Source: Herbaspirillum sp. ASV7 (lineage in GTDB: Bacteria > Pseudomonadota > Gammaproteobacteria > Burkholderiales > Burkholderiaceae_D). From it: DNA of 34,454 nucleotides. This document shows, piece by piece, positions 1-7,091 of this stretch. The stretch is taken from positions 1 to 34,454 of the forward strand of contig NZ_JAELUH010000059.1 in NCBI RefSeq assembly GCF_016429215.1, written 5' to 3'. The notes under the pieces are model-generated. The model saw only the letters and a list, made by a program, of their open reading frames with translations. It was not told the DNA's origin and searched no databases. Position 1 is the first letter of the stretch. Each line of letters starts with the position of its first letter. Made by a program: the position numbers and the translations under genes.

Positions 1-285
1 GCCCTGGGCGCTGCAGGGGGCCAGGGTGCAATCCTCTGCGATCATGGGCGGCTTGCCGGCCTGGATGGCAAAGAGCGTGGGGTCGTCGCCGCCACCGCGC
101 ATCGGATAGCCGGCCCGCAATTCGGCCAGTTCCAGCGCCAGCAGCGTGGCCCTGGCGTGCAGGCCGCTCTCGTTGCTGCTGCGCAAGGCATGCAGTTGCA
201 GCATCACCATGGCCAGCGCGCCGGTGCCGATGACCAGCATGGCGATCAGCACTTCGATCATCGAGAAACCGGAGGAGGCACGCAT
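1..285 (-). CDS. pilV: PilV-like type IV pilus prepilin/modification protein (3' part outside window)
   Basis: Only the first 95 codons are inside the window; the gene runs off the left edge. The product begins MRASSGFSMIEVLIAMLVI, a textbook class III prepilin signal: short basic leader, cleavage after Gly6, Phe7 as mature residue 1 and Glu at mature +5, followed by a hydrophobic helix to about residue 30. In this family the prepilin peptidase PilD cleaves and N-methylates at that point, and the protein becomes a minor pilin or pseudopilin in the inner membrane. The PilV assignment rests on the IEVLIAMLVIGTGALAM helix and the following LHALR segment, both typical of PilV; a type II secretion pseudopilin (GspI-like) is the main alternative. 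ATG at 285 is chosen because it gives the usual short leader. I see no clear Shine-Dalgarno sequence in front of it. Confidence 0.75.
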   Translation of the reverse strand, partial: MRASSGFSMIEVLIAMLVIGTGALAMVMLQLHALRSSNESGLHARATLLALELAELRAGYPMRGGGDDPTLFAIQAGKPPMIAEDCTLAPCSAQG

Positions 286-331
286 GTGGCGCAGATCCGA
301 GGGGGAAAGCCGCGAGTGTAGGCAAAACAAA

Positions 332-357
332 AAAGCGCCTCCAGCGGGAGGCGCTTT
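332..357 (-). terminator. intrinsic terminator of the ybcJ-DUF924 pair
   Basis: An 11-bp perfect stem (332-342 with 347-357, AAAGCGCCTCC) with a 4-nt loop. On the minus strand it is followed by TTTTTTGTTTT. It lies about 50 nt beyond the DUF924 stop codon, so it should end that transcript before the pilV-like gene. Confidence 0.9.
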
Positions 358-409
358 CAGTCTGCGGGTATCGAACTACTTCAGCATCGGCTCAGAAGGA
401 GGAACCGGG

Positions 410-1009
410 CTAGGTCAGGAATGCACTCTCTTCCGGAGTGGATGCACGCCCCAGGATGCGGTTGCGGTGCGGGAAGCGGCCGAAGCGCTCGATGATGACG
501 TGGTGCTTCCGTGCGTAGTCGACATAGCCGTCGAAGGTGGCCTTGTCGGCGGCGTCCACCGACTTGGCCAGGGCGCGCGTCAGTTGCAGCATGTACTCCT
601 GGTCGTCGATATCCTCGGAATGCTCCAGCGGCAGGTAGAGGAACACGCGGGCAATCGCCGGCAGCTCCTGGTCTACGCCCATGGCCAGCGCCAGGTGCGT
701 GTACTGGCGCGCCAGTTCATCGAAGGCGAAGGCTTGCGGGGTGTCGCGATAGATATTCCTCGGCATCTGGTCCAGCAGCAGCACCAGGGCCAGCAGCGCA
801 TGGGGCGTGTCGCTCCAGTCGGCCAGGCGGTTGGCGGCGGCGTCCCGCACCAGCGTCTCGAAGCGGTTGCGGCAGTCGGCATCGATGGCGGGGTCCTTGC
901 CCCACCAGAGGGCGCGCTGGCGCTCGGCGACCTGGTGCGCGGGCAGGGTCTGCCAATCGGCACCGAACCAGAACGTCAGCACCTGCGCGGCTGGCGGCGG
1001 CAGCGTCAT
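410..1009 (-). CDS. DUF924 family protein
   Basis: A 199-aa protein of the DUF924 family (PF06041), all-helical and of unknown biochemical role. The family signature is clear: LLLDQMPRNIYRDTPQAFAFD spans about residues 77-97, and the N-terminus has the usual VLTFWFG segment (10-16). The C-terminal PHRNRILGR (180-188) is also typical. The reading frame stays open far upstream, but ATG at 1009 is preferred because its product matches the family's normal length and because it overlaps the preceding stop as TAATG, implying translational coupling to the S4 gene. A strong terminator follows. Function cannot be stated from sequence. Confidence 0.9.
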   Translation of the reverse strand: MTLPPPAAQVLTFWFGADWQTLPAHQVAERQRALWWGKDPAIDADCRNRFETLVRDAAANRLADWSDTPHALLALVLLLDQMPRNIYRDTPQAFAFDELARQYTHLALAMGVDQELPAIARVFLYLPLEHSEDIDDQEYMLQLTRALAKSVDAADKATFDGYVDYARKHHVIIERFGRFPHRNRILGRASTPEESAFLT

Positions 1010-1227
1010 TACGCGGTCACCGTGATGAGCACGTCGCCCAGGCTGACCTTCTGGCCGGCGCTGATCTTGCAGGTCTTGCGCGACTCGGGCTTGCCGTCGA
1101 CCTTGACGTGGCCTTCGGCCACCAGTTGCTTGCCGGCACCCCCGCTGTCGCACAGGCCGCAGAGCTTGAGCAGCTGGTTCAGTTCCACATAGGGATGGTC
1201 TTGCAGGGGGAAGGTGATCTTTTGCAT
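1009..1227 (-). CDS. ybcJ: YbcJ-type S4 RNA-binding protein
   Basis: A 72-aa protein that is essentially one S4 domain. The pattern VELNQLLKLCGLCDSG, AEGHVKVDG (about 37-45) and ESRKTCKI (about 48-55) follows E. coli YbcJ closely, including total length. S4 domains bind structured RNA; the target of YbcJ is not known to me. ATG at 1227 has an AGAAAG purine stretch upstream. It is the first gene of a two-gene unit with DUF924, with TAATG overlap. The assignment to the family is firm and the cellular role is open. Confidence 0.88.
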   Translation of the reverse strand: MQKITFPLQDHPYVELNQLLKLCGLCDSGGAGKQLVAEGHVKVDGKPESRKTCKISAGQKVSLGDVLITVTA

Positions 1228-1277
1228 GGGCTTTCTTTCTTGGGCAAGGCGCCTGGCGGAGCGGTAAGGTACGCCGC

Positions 1278-1370
1278 TCAGGCCATTTTGTCCAGGCCAT
1301 GCTCGACAGCATACACGGCAATCTGCACCCGGCTGCTCAGGTCGGGCTCGTCCACCAGAGCGCGGTTCAC
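1278..1370 (-). pseudogene. remnant of a LuxR/NarL-type HTH C-terminus
   Basis: Downstream of the 94-aa gene, the minus strand encodes VNRALVDEPDLSSRVQIAVYAVEHGL then DKMA and a TGA at 1278-1280. This resembles the last helices of a LuxR-type DNA-binding domain (HVNRALVKLGL..RVQ-VVYAYE-GL in many NarL-family regulators). There is no start codon or upstream HTH in this frame: the preceding sequence belongs to the 94-aa gene in another frame. I read it as a decayed tail left by a deletion. The match is short, so chance cannot be excluded. Confidence 0.4.
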
Positions 1371-1651
1371 GCGGCCGACAGGGTTTGCGCGGCCTTCTCC
1401 AGCCAGGTAGCCAGGCTGTCGGTGAGGTCCTTCTGGCTGAAGGAGCAGCTTTCCTCGGTGAAGAGGCTGCCGGCTTCGAGTCGGCCCAGCAGGTCTTCGG
1501 CCACCTGGCGGTAGCGTGGCGGCAGCGCGCTCATCACGTCTTCGCGGGCGCGCCAGGTGGCGCACAGGGTGGCGATGCTGCCATGGCCCTCGCGCAGGTC
1601 GTGCAGGGCGGCTTGCATGGGGGCCAGCTGGCTGGCGGCGGGATGGCTCAT
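1367..1651 (-). CDS. hypothetical protein, 94 aa
   Basis: A 94-aa soluble, mostly helical protein that I do not recognise. It has no signal peptide, membrane segment or Cys cluster. The middle (SALPPRYRQVAEDLLGRLEAGSLFTEESCSF) reads like genuine coding sequence with the local codon bias, and competing frames are weaker. ATG at 1651 lacks an obvious Shine-Dalgarno sequence; Met12 (MQAALHDL) is a possible alternative start. It sits between ypfJ and the ybcJ-DUF924 pair on the same strand, but nothing ties it functionally to either. Its last codons overlap, in another frame, the LuxR-like remnant. Confidence 0.65.
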   Translation of the reverse strand: MSHPAASQLAPMQAALHDLREGHGSIATLCATWRAREDVMSALPPRYRQVAEDLLGRLEAGSLFTEESCSFSQKDLTDSLATWLEKAAQTLSAA

Positions 1652-1708
1652 GTCAGGTGTTCCGGGTGGTCGAAAGGAGGGGCGGGATAGGGCCGGGCCG
1701 TGTGGCGT

Positions 1709-2593
1709 TCACAGTTCCTTGGCGGCAAAGGTATTGCAGGCGCTCACCTTGCCCTCGGTGATGCCGCGCTTGAACCAGCTCACGCGCTGGGCCGAGCTGC
1801 CGTGGGTGAAGGAGTCCGGTACCACCACGCCACGGGCCTGGCGTTGCAGGGCATCGTCGCCGATGGCCGAGGCGGCATTCAGGGCGCCTTCGACATCGCC
1901 TTCTTCGAGGATGTGGCGCGCCTTGTTGGCGTGGTAGGCCCAGACCCCGGCGAAGCAGTCGGCCTGCAGTTCCAGCCGTACCGAGAGGGCATTGGACTGC
2001 TTCTCGCTGGCATTGCGGCGGGCCGCATCGACCTTGTCGGAGATGCCCATCAGGTGTTGCACGTGATGGCCGACTTCATGGGCGATCACATAGGCCTGGG
2101 CGAAGTTGCCGGAGACCTTGAAGCGCTGCTTCATCAGGTCATAGAAGGACAGGTCGATATAGACCTTCTGGTCACCCGGGCAGTAGAAGGGGCCGGTCGC
2201 GGTCTGGCCGGTGCCGCAGGCGGTGGGCGTGCTGCCCGAGAAGAGCACCAGCTTGGGGCGCACGTATTGCTTGCCGTTGGCGGCGAAGATCTGGTCCCAG
2301 GTGTCTTCGGTGTCGGCCAGCACGGTGGAGACGAAGCGGGCCATCTGGTCGTCCGGCGGCGGCTTGTGGGCGGGCGCGTGCTGCTGCACCGGCGCCGGTG
2401 CGCCACCGCCGCCGGAGAGCAGGTTGAGCATGGTCAGCGGGTTGATGCCCAGGAAGTAGGACGCCACCAGCGCCACGGCCACCGTACCCAGGCCGATGGA
2501 GCGCCCACCGAAGCCGAAGCCGCCACCGCCGCCGCCATCCTCGCCCCGGCGGTCTTCCACGTTGTCGCTTTCGCGGTTGCCTTCCCATTTCAT
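1709..2593 (-). CDS. ypfJ: YpfJ-family neutral zinc metallopeptidase
   Basis: A 294-aa protein of the putative neutral zinc metallopeptidase family (PF04228). The zincin helix HEVGHH is at 172-177 and the downstream ELQADCFAG (Glu208) supplies the expected third ligand region. The N-terminus is polar (MKWEGNRESDNVEDRRG) with a Gly-rich stretch at 20-30, then one membrane helix at about 33-50, so the catalytic domain is probably outside the cytoplasm. Cys126 and Cys138 could form a disulfide. Length and order match E. coli YpfJ. The physiological substrate is unknown in the family. It is monocistronic by position, divergent from fadE, with 195 nt between start codons. Confidence 0.9.
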   Translation of the reverse strand: MKWEGNRESDNVEDRRGEDGGGGGGFGFGGRSIGLGTVAVALVASYFLGINPLTMLNLLSGGGGAPAPVQQHAPAHKPPPDDQMARFVSTVLADTEDTWDQIFAANGKQYVRPKLVLFSGSTPTACGTGQTATGPFYCPGDQKVYIDLSFYDLMKQRFKVSGNFAQAYVIAHEVGHHVQHLMGISDKVDAARRNASEKQSNALSVRLELQADCFAGVWAYHANKARHILEEGDVEGALNAASAIGDDALQRQARGVVVPDSFTHGSSAQRVSWFKRGITEGKVSACNTFAAKEL

Positions 2594-2776
2594 GATCTGT
2601 TCCTCGCTGGCTGCATTCGATACTGCCGCGATTGTAATGGAAGGCGGCCCCTGCCGGCTTGTCCGACATTGTCTGACGGGGCGCTGGTGGCGCCGTCCTA
2701 TGTCTTCCGGCGGCGCAGCGCGCTAAGCTTGGCGCGACGGACTTTCGGTGCCACACTCCCCTTCAACAATGACAAC

Positions 2777-2782
2777 AGGAGG
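2777..2782 (+). promoter_or_regulatory. consensus RBS that fixes the fadE start
   Basis: AGGAGG lies 6 nt before the ATG at 2789. The reading frame is open for a further 1.1 kb upstream, across antisense ypfJ, so this site is what decides the start. Confidence 0.9.
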
Positions 2783-2788
2783 CGACAC

Positions 2789-5263
2789 ATGCTCATCTGG
2801 CTCATTCTTCTCGTGGTGGTCACGCTGGCGCTGATGATGGCGCGTACCAGTGCCTGGGTCTGGCTGGTAGCCGAAGCGGTCTGGATCTGGCTGGGCGGCC
2901 GCCTGGCGGGGGTGGAGCTGCCGGTACAGGTGCTGCTGGCCATCCTGTTGTGGACGCCGACCCTGCTGCTGGCCTTGAAGCCCGTGCGCCAGCAGTTGAT
3001 GACGCGCCCGGCGCTGGACCTGTTCCGCAAGATCATGCCGCGCATGTCGGCCACCGAGCGCGACGCCATCGAGGCTGGCACGGTCTGGTGGGATGCCGAG
3101 CTGTTCTCGGGCAAGCCGCACTGGCCGCGCCTGTTCGAACTGCCGCCGCCGCGCCTGACCCCCGAGGAACAAGCCTTCCTGGATAACGAGGTAGAGGCGC
3201 TATGCGCCATGGTCAGCGACTGGGAGACCAGCGTGAAGACGCTGGACCTGCCGCCCGAGGTCTGGCAATTCATCAAGGACAAGGGTTTCCTGGGCATGAT
3301 CATCCCGCGCCAGTATGGTGGCAAGCAGTTCTCCGCCTATGCCCATTCGCAGGTGATCATGAAGCTGGGCTCGCGCAGCTCGGCTGCGGCCATTGCGGTG
3401 ATGGTGCCTAATTCGCTGGGGCCGGCCGAGTTGCTGCTGCACTACGGCACCGAGGCCCAGAAGAACCACTACCTGCCACGCCTGGCGCAGGGGCAGGAGA
3501 TTCCCTGCTTCGCCCTGACCAGTCCTTATGCGGGCTCGGATGCGGCGTCCATCCCCGATATCGGTATCGTCTGCAAGGGCGTGCATGAGGGCCGCGAGAC
3601 GCTGGGCTTCCGGGTCACCTGGAGCAAGCGCTACATCACGCTGGCACCGATTGCCACGGTGCTGGGCCTGGCCTTCCGGGTGCGTGATCCGGACGGCCTG
3701 CTGGGTGGCGATCCCGAGCCCGGTATCACTTGCGCGCTGATCCCGACCGACCATCCGGGGGTGATCACGGGCCGGCGTCACTGGCCGTTGAATGCGGTGT
3801 TCCAGAATGGCCCCACCGAAGGGCAGGACGTCTTCATCCCGGCCGAGTGGGTCATCGGCGGCGTGGCCCAGGTCGGGCGCGGCTGGCGCATGCTCATGGA
3901 ATGCCTGGCGGCGGGCCGGGCCATTTCGCTGCCTTCGTCCAGCGTCGGCTTTTCCAAGCTGGCCGTGCGCGGTACCAGTGCCTATGCGGCCATGCGACGC
4001 CAGTTCAGGATCGAGATCGGCAAGTTCGAAGGCGTGCAGGAGGCGCTGGCGCGCATGGGCGGCAACCTCTACATGATGGATGCCGCGCGGCGCCTGTCGG
4101 CACTGGCGGTGGACGCGGGCGAGAAGCCCTCGGTGATCTCGGCCATCTCCAAGTACCACGTCACCGAGCGCGGGCGCATGGTGGTCAACGATGGCATGGA
4201 CGTGATCGGCGGCAAGGGCATCTGCCTGGGGCCGGGCAATTTCCTGGCGCGCATCTACCAGCAGGTACCCATCGCCATCACGGTGGAAGGCGCCAATATC
4301 CTGACGCGCTGCCTGATCATCTTCGGCCAGGGGGCGATCCGTTGCCATCCCTACGTGCTGCAGGAGCTGGCCACGGCCGCCGACGAGGACCGCGAGCGCG
4401 CCGTGCAGGAGTTCGACCGGCTGCTGTTTGGCCACCTGTCCTTCGTCGCCGCCAATGCCGCGCGCAGCTTCACGGGTGGCATCAGCGGCACCTGGCTGCT
4501 GCCGGCCAGCGGCCAGGCGGCGCGCCAGACGCGCCGCTACTACCGCAGCGTGGTGCACCTGTCTTCGGCCTTTGCGCTGCTCACAGACGCCAGCATGGGC
4601 GTGCTGGGCGGCACGCTGAAGTTCCGCGAACGGATCTCGGGGCGCCTGGGCGACGTGCTCTCGCAGCTGTACCTGGTGTCGGCGGTGTTGAAGCGCTACG
4701 AGGATGACGGCCGGCAAGAGGCCGATCTGCCCTACGTCCACTGGTCGGTGCAGGATGCGCTGAACCGGGCCCAGGAAGCCATCATCGAGGTCTTGCAGAA
4801 CTTCCCCAATCCCTGGGTGGCGGCTCTGCTGCGGGGGCTGGTGTTCCCGCTGGGACGGCTCTATCGCAAGCCCTCGGACCTGCTTGGCACCGAGGTCGCC
4901 CGCGCCATGCAGACGCCCGGCGAGAGTCGCGACCGGCTGGTGGCCGATGCCTACCTGCCACGTGCCGGCGACCCGCTGGCCTGCGGCGAGCGCGCCTTTG
5001 CGTTGACGCCGATCGTGCAGCAGCTGGAGCATCGCCTCAAGTCCGATATCAAGGAAGGCAAGCTGCCGCCGATGCCGCAGAGCCTGCGCGAGCTGCCGGC
5101 CTGGAGTGCGTTGGCGCGGGAGCGTGGGCTGGTGTCGGTGCAGGAGAAGGAGGCGCTCGATGCCTTCGCCCACGAGGGTGACCTGTACGTGCAGGTCGAT
5201 GATTTCGACGCCGACTTCGACCGGGGGCAACACTGGGGGCAAGACCGGGCCTCTGTGAGCTGA
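2789..5263 (+). CDS. fadE: FadE-type acyl-CoA dehydrogenase
   Basis: An 824-aa protein with the full FadE layout, about the length of E. coli FadE. Two or three N-terminal hydrophobic segments (residues 1-65) anchor it to the inner membrane. The acyl-CoA dehydrogenase core follows, including FALTSPYAGSDAAS for FAD/substrate binding and ITVEGANILTR (Glu500 in the middle) followed by FGQGAIRCHPYVL, which is diagnostic of FadE. The C-terminal third is the DUF1974-type extension. FadE oxidises acyl-CoA to trans-2-enoyl-CoA, the first step of beta-oxidation, passing electrons to the quinone pool via ETF. No other fad genes are nearby. The start is set by a consensus ribosome site; a longer upstream reading is an artefact of antisense ypfJ. 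Confidence 0.93.
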   Translation: MLIWLILLVVVTLALMMARTSAWVWLVAEAVWIWLGGRLAGVELPVQVLLAILLWTPTLLLALKPVRQQLMTRPALDLFRKIMPRMSATERDAIEAGTVWWDAELFSGKPHWPRLFELPPPRLTPEEQAFLDNEVEALCAMVSDWETSVKTLDLPPEVWQFIKDKGFLGMIIPRQYGGKQFSAYAHSQVIMKLGSRSSAAAIAVMVPNSLGPAELLLHYGTEAQKNHYLPRLAQGQEIPCFALTSPYAGSDAASIPDIGIVCKGVHEGRETLGFRVTWSKRYITLAPIATVLGLAFRVRDPDGLLGGDPEPGITCALIPTDHPGVITGRRHWPLNAVFQNGPTEGQDVFIPAEWVIGGVAQVGRGWRMLMECLAAGRAISLPSSSVGFSKLAVRGTSAYAAMRRQFRIEIGKFEGVQEALARMGGNLYMMDAARRLSALAVDAGEKPSVISAISKYHVTERGRMVVNDGMDVIGGKGICLGPGNFLARIYQQVPIAITVEGANILTRCLIIFGQGAIRCHPYVLQELATAADEDRERAVQEFDRLLFGHLSFVAANAARSFTGGISGTWLLPASGQAARQTRRYYRSVVHLSSAFALLTDASMGVLGGTLKFRERISGRLGDVLSQLYLVSAVLKRYEDDGRQEADLPYVHWSVQDALNRAQEAIIEVLQNFPNPWVAALLRGLVFPLGRLYRKPSDLLGTEVARAMQTPGESRDRLVADAYLPRAGDPLACGERAFALTPIVQQLEHRLKSDIKEGKLPPMPQSLRELPAWSALARERGLVSVQEKEALDAFAHEGDLYVQVDDFDADFDRGQHWGQDRASVS

Positions 5264-5316
5264 GGGGTTTGTGGCGTATGCTGGGCGACCCGATCATTCG
5301 ACCAGGATCCCAGATC

Positions 5317-5814
5317 ATGACCCAGCCCCGCATCTACATGGCCGGCCCCGATGTCTTCATGCGCGACTATGCCCAGCACAAGGCGCACATCCGGCAATGG
5401 TGTGCCGAGCTGGGTCTGGTGGCGCTGTGCCCGGGCGACGATGAAGTCACGGGCGAGAGCAAGGGGGAAGTGGCGCGACGCATCTACGAGATCAACATCG
5501 CCCTGATCGACTCGGCCGACTACGTGGTGGCCAATGTGCGCGATTTTCGCGGGCATGAGCCGGACTCGGGCACGGTCTTCGAGATCGGCTACGCAATCGG
5601 GCGCGGCAAGAAGGTCTGGTGCTACAACACCCCCACGCAAGACCTGCTGCACCAGATCCCGCAGGGTGAGCCTGGCTACTGCGTCGAGGGCATGCACATC
5701 GAGGACTTCGGCCTGTCGCGCAACCTCATGCTGGCCGGCGCCTGCACGCTGGTGTCGGCCGACCTGCACGCCTGCCTGCAGCAGGTGGCGCGCTGGCATG
5801 CCGGCCAGCGCTGA
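5317..5814 (+). CDS. nucleoside 2-deoxyribosyltransferase family protein
   Basis: A 165-aa protein of the nucleoside 2-deoxyribosyltransferase family (PF05014). It opens with RIYMAGPDVF, the nucleotide-fold strand and loop typical of the family, and has DSADYVVANVRDFRG followed by DSGTVFEIGYAIGRGKKV. In this motif the Glu of FEIGYA corresponds to the catalytic nucleophile of characterised enzymes. Members exchange or hydrolyse the base of (deoxy)nucleosides in salvage. ATG at 5317 is preferred over an in-frame TTG at 5269 because it begins directly at the conserved strand. It lies 53 nt after fadE; co-transcription is possible but unproven. A 5'-nucleotide N-glycosidase (Rcl-like) activity is the main alternative. 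Confidence 0.85.
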   Translation: MTQPRIYMAGPDVFMRDYAQHKAHIRQWCAELGLVALCPGDDEVTGESKGEVARRIYEINIALIDSADYVVANVRDFRGHEPDSGTVFEIGYAIGRGKKVWCYNTPTQDLLHQIPQGEPGYCVEGMHIEDFGLSRNLMLAGACTLVSADLHACLQQVARWHAGQR

Positions 5815-5829
5815 TGGCTGCCTGACTCC

Positions 5830-5985
5830 TTATTGTCGGGGCACGCGTCCCATCAAGTAGAACTCGTTGTTGGGCCGCACGCTGGGGGCATCGGCCAGCC
5901 GCTTCGACAGCCGAAGAAGGCCGGGAGGTATTTCGGCCTGGCGGCAATGTTGCGGGTCTGACAGTGCGGCCTTTTCCTTCAGATG
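5830..5985 (-). pseudogene. possible remnant of a minus-strand coding sequence
   Basis: Between the deoxyribosyltransferase gene and the padR promoter, one minus frame encodes about 51 residues ending AEIPPGLLRLSKRL, then ADAPSVRPNNEFYLMGRVPRQ, and a TAA. It has fairly GC-rich third positions and protein-like composition. No ATG or GTG start is available: the frame runs into the AT-rich operator region, with only TTG/CTG candidates. I do not recognise a family. It may be the tail of a truncated gene or chance. Confidence 0.25.
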
Positions 5986-6025
5986 TTTTCCTTTCGGCAA
6001 TAGATCAGTAATTAAAAATATTATT

Positions 6026-6064
6026 AAGATATATCTTGAAATAGCTCTTTCAAAGATATATCTT
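6026..6064. promoter_or_regulatory. padR promoter with paired 12-bp palindromic operators
   Basis: Two identical perfect palindromes, AAGATATATCTT at 6026-6037 and 6053-6064, are centred 27 bp apart in a strikingly AT-rich island. Between them TTGAAA (6036-6041) and TATCTT (6059-6064) form a sigma-70-type promoter with a 17-bp spacer, so the first palindrome overlaps the -35 edge and the second contains the -10. The whole 39-bp block is itself nearly dyad-symmetric. Such a layout fits autorepression by the PadR-type protein encoded 69 nt downstream, as known for E. coli YqjI. Binding itself is inferred. Confidence 0.75.
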
Positions 6065-6132
6065 AGCTCTATCGATCGACACGCAGCGTTCGATAATCGC
6101 TGCACTGAATCATCTGACAAGAAGGAAACACC

Positions 6133-6741
6133 ATGTTCAAGCATTTGATGGACCGTGCCGGCCACGGCCCCAAGCACCACCGGTTTGACCGCCCGCACCA
6201 TGGCGGCGGCATGTTCGAGGAAGAGGGCCCGCGCGGCCACCACGGCCCGCGTGGGCGCGAAGGCGGCGGCGGTGGGCGGGGCGCGCGCATGTTCGAGCAG
6301 GGCGCATTGCGTATCGTGATGCTGCACCTGTTGCAGGAAAAGCCGCGCCACGGCTACGACATGATCAAGGCCATCGAGCAGTTGGTCGGTGGCGGCTACA
6401 GCCCCAGCCCGGGCGTGATCTACCCGACCCTGACGCTGCTGGAAGAAATGGGCTTTGCCTCGGTGCAAGGCGAGGAAGGCGGCAAGAAGCTCTACAGCAT
6501 CAGCCCCGAAGGACAGGCGCACCTGGAAGAAAACGCCGACGTCCTGCAGCAGGTGTTGCGCAAGTTCGAACTGCGCCGCCAGGAACGTCCCGACGCCGAT
6601 TCGCCCGAACTGCAGCGTGCGGTACAGAACTTCCGCATGGCGCTGCATACGCGACTGGCCAAGGGGCGGCTGTCCAAGGAAGAACTGCACGCCATCATCG
6701 ACATCATCGACCGCGCAGCGGTGGCCGTGGAGCGCGTGTGA
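6133..6741 (+). CDS. PadR-family transcriptional repressor, YqjI-like, His-rich N-terminus
   Basis: A 202-aa PadR-family protein. Residues 1-52 are His/Gly/Arg-rich (His at 4, 11, 15, 16, 22, 23, 36, 37) and probably disordered. The winged helix follows at about 53-135, with the PadR hallmarks LHLLQEKPRHGYDMIKAIE, SPGVIYPTLTLLEEMG and GGKKLYSIS. The C-terminus (about 140-202) is the helical dimerisation part. The arrangement matches E. coli YqjI, a nickel/iron-responsive repressor of a ferric reductase, whose N-terminus is likewise His-rich. Unlike YqjI, this N-terminus has no cysteines. Metal sensing is inferred from composition only. AGAAGGAA precedes the ATG. A DUF3861 gene follows after 28 nt. 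No siderophore-interacting ferric reductase gene is adjacent. Confidence 0.88.
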   Translation: MFKHLMDRAGHGPKHHRFDRPHHGGGMFEEEGPRGHHGPRGREGGGGGRGARMFEQGALRIVMLHLLQEKPRHGYDMIKAIEQLVGGGYSPSPGVIYPTLTLLEEMGFASVQGEEGGKKLYSISPEGQAHLEENADVLQQVLRKFELRRQERPDADSPELQRAVQNFRMALHTRLAKGRLSKEELHAIIDIIDRAAVAVERV

Positions 6742-6769
6742 GCGCCGGCCCGATCAGGAAGGAAACAGC

Positions 6770-7072
6770 ATGAGGGAACATCGCTATCGCATCACCCTGG
6801 AACACCTGGCCACCACCTCGGAAGGGCAGACGCAGCACGCGCCACTGAGCTTCGAGGCGGGCAACCATGACGATCTCTTCAGCATCATCGAGCGCGTGCG
6901 CGGCAATGGCCAGTTCGACAGCGATACCAGCGCACAACTGGCGCTGGGTTTGAAGCTCTTTACGGAAGTGATGCTCAAGAACCGCAAGCACCCGCTGTTC
7001 GAGGAGATCCAGCCGGCCATGCGCGCCTTCATCGGCAAGCTCAAGGCGCAGGGCAAGCCGGCCGCCGAATAA
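6770..7072 (+). CDS. DUF3861 domain-containing protein
   Basis: A 100-aa soluble protein matching DUF3861 (PF12977) by length and by the opening HRYRITLEHL followed by PLSFEAGNHDDLFSIIERVR. A central LALGLKLFTEVMLKNRKHPLFEE and a basic, Ala-rich end complete it. No catalytic residues or metal motif are visible, and the family has no assigned function. A strong AGGAAGGA site (6756-6763) sits 6 nt before the ATG. It follows the PadR gene by 28 nt on the same strand, so it is likely co-transcribed and under the same palindromic operators. This makes it the most obvious local target of the repressor. Confidence 0.85.
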   Translation: MREHRYRITLEHLATTSEGQTQHAPLSFEAGNHDDLFSIIERVRGNGQFDSDTSAQLALGLKLFTEVMLKNRKHPLFEEIQPAMRAFIGKLKAQGKPAAE

Positions 7073-7091
7073 GGCGCCGGGGGCTCCCGTC

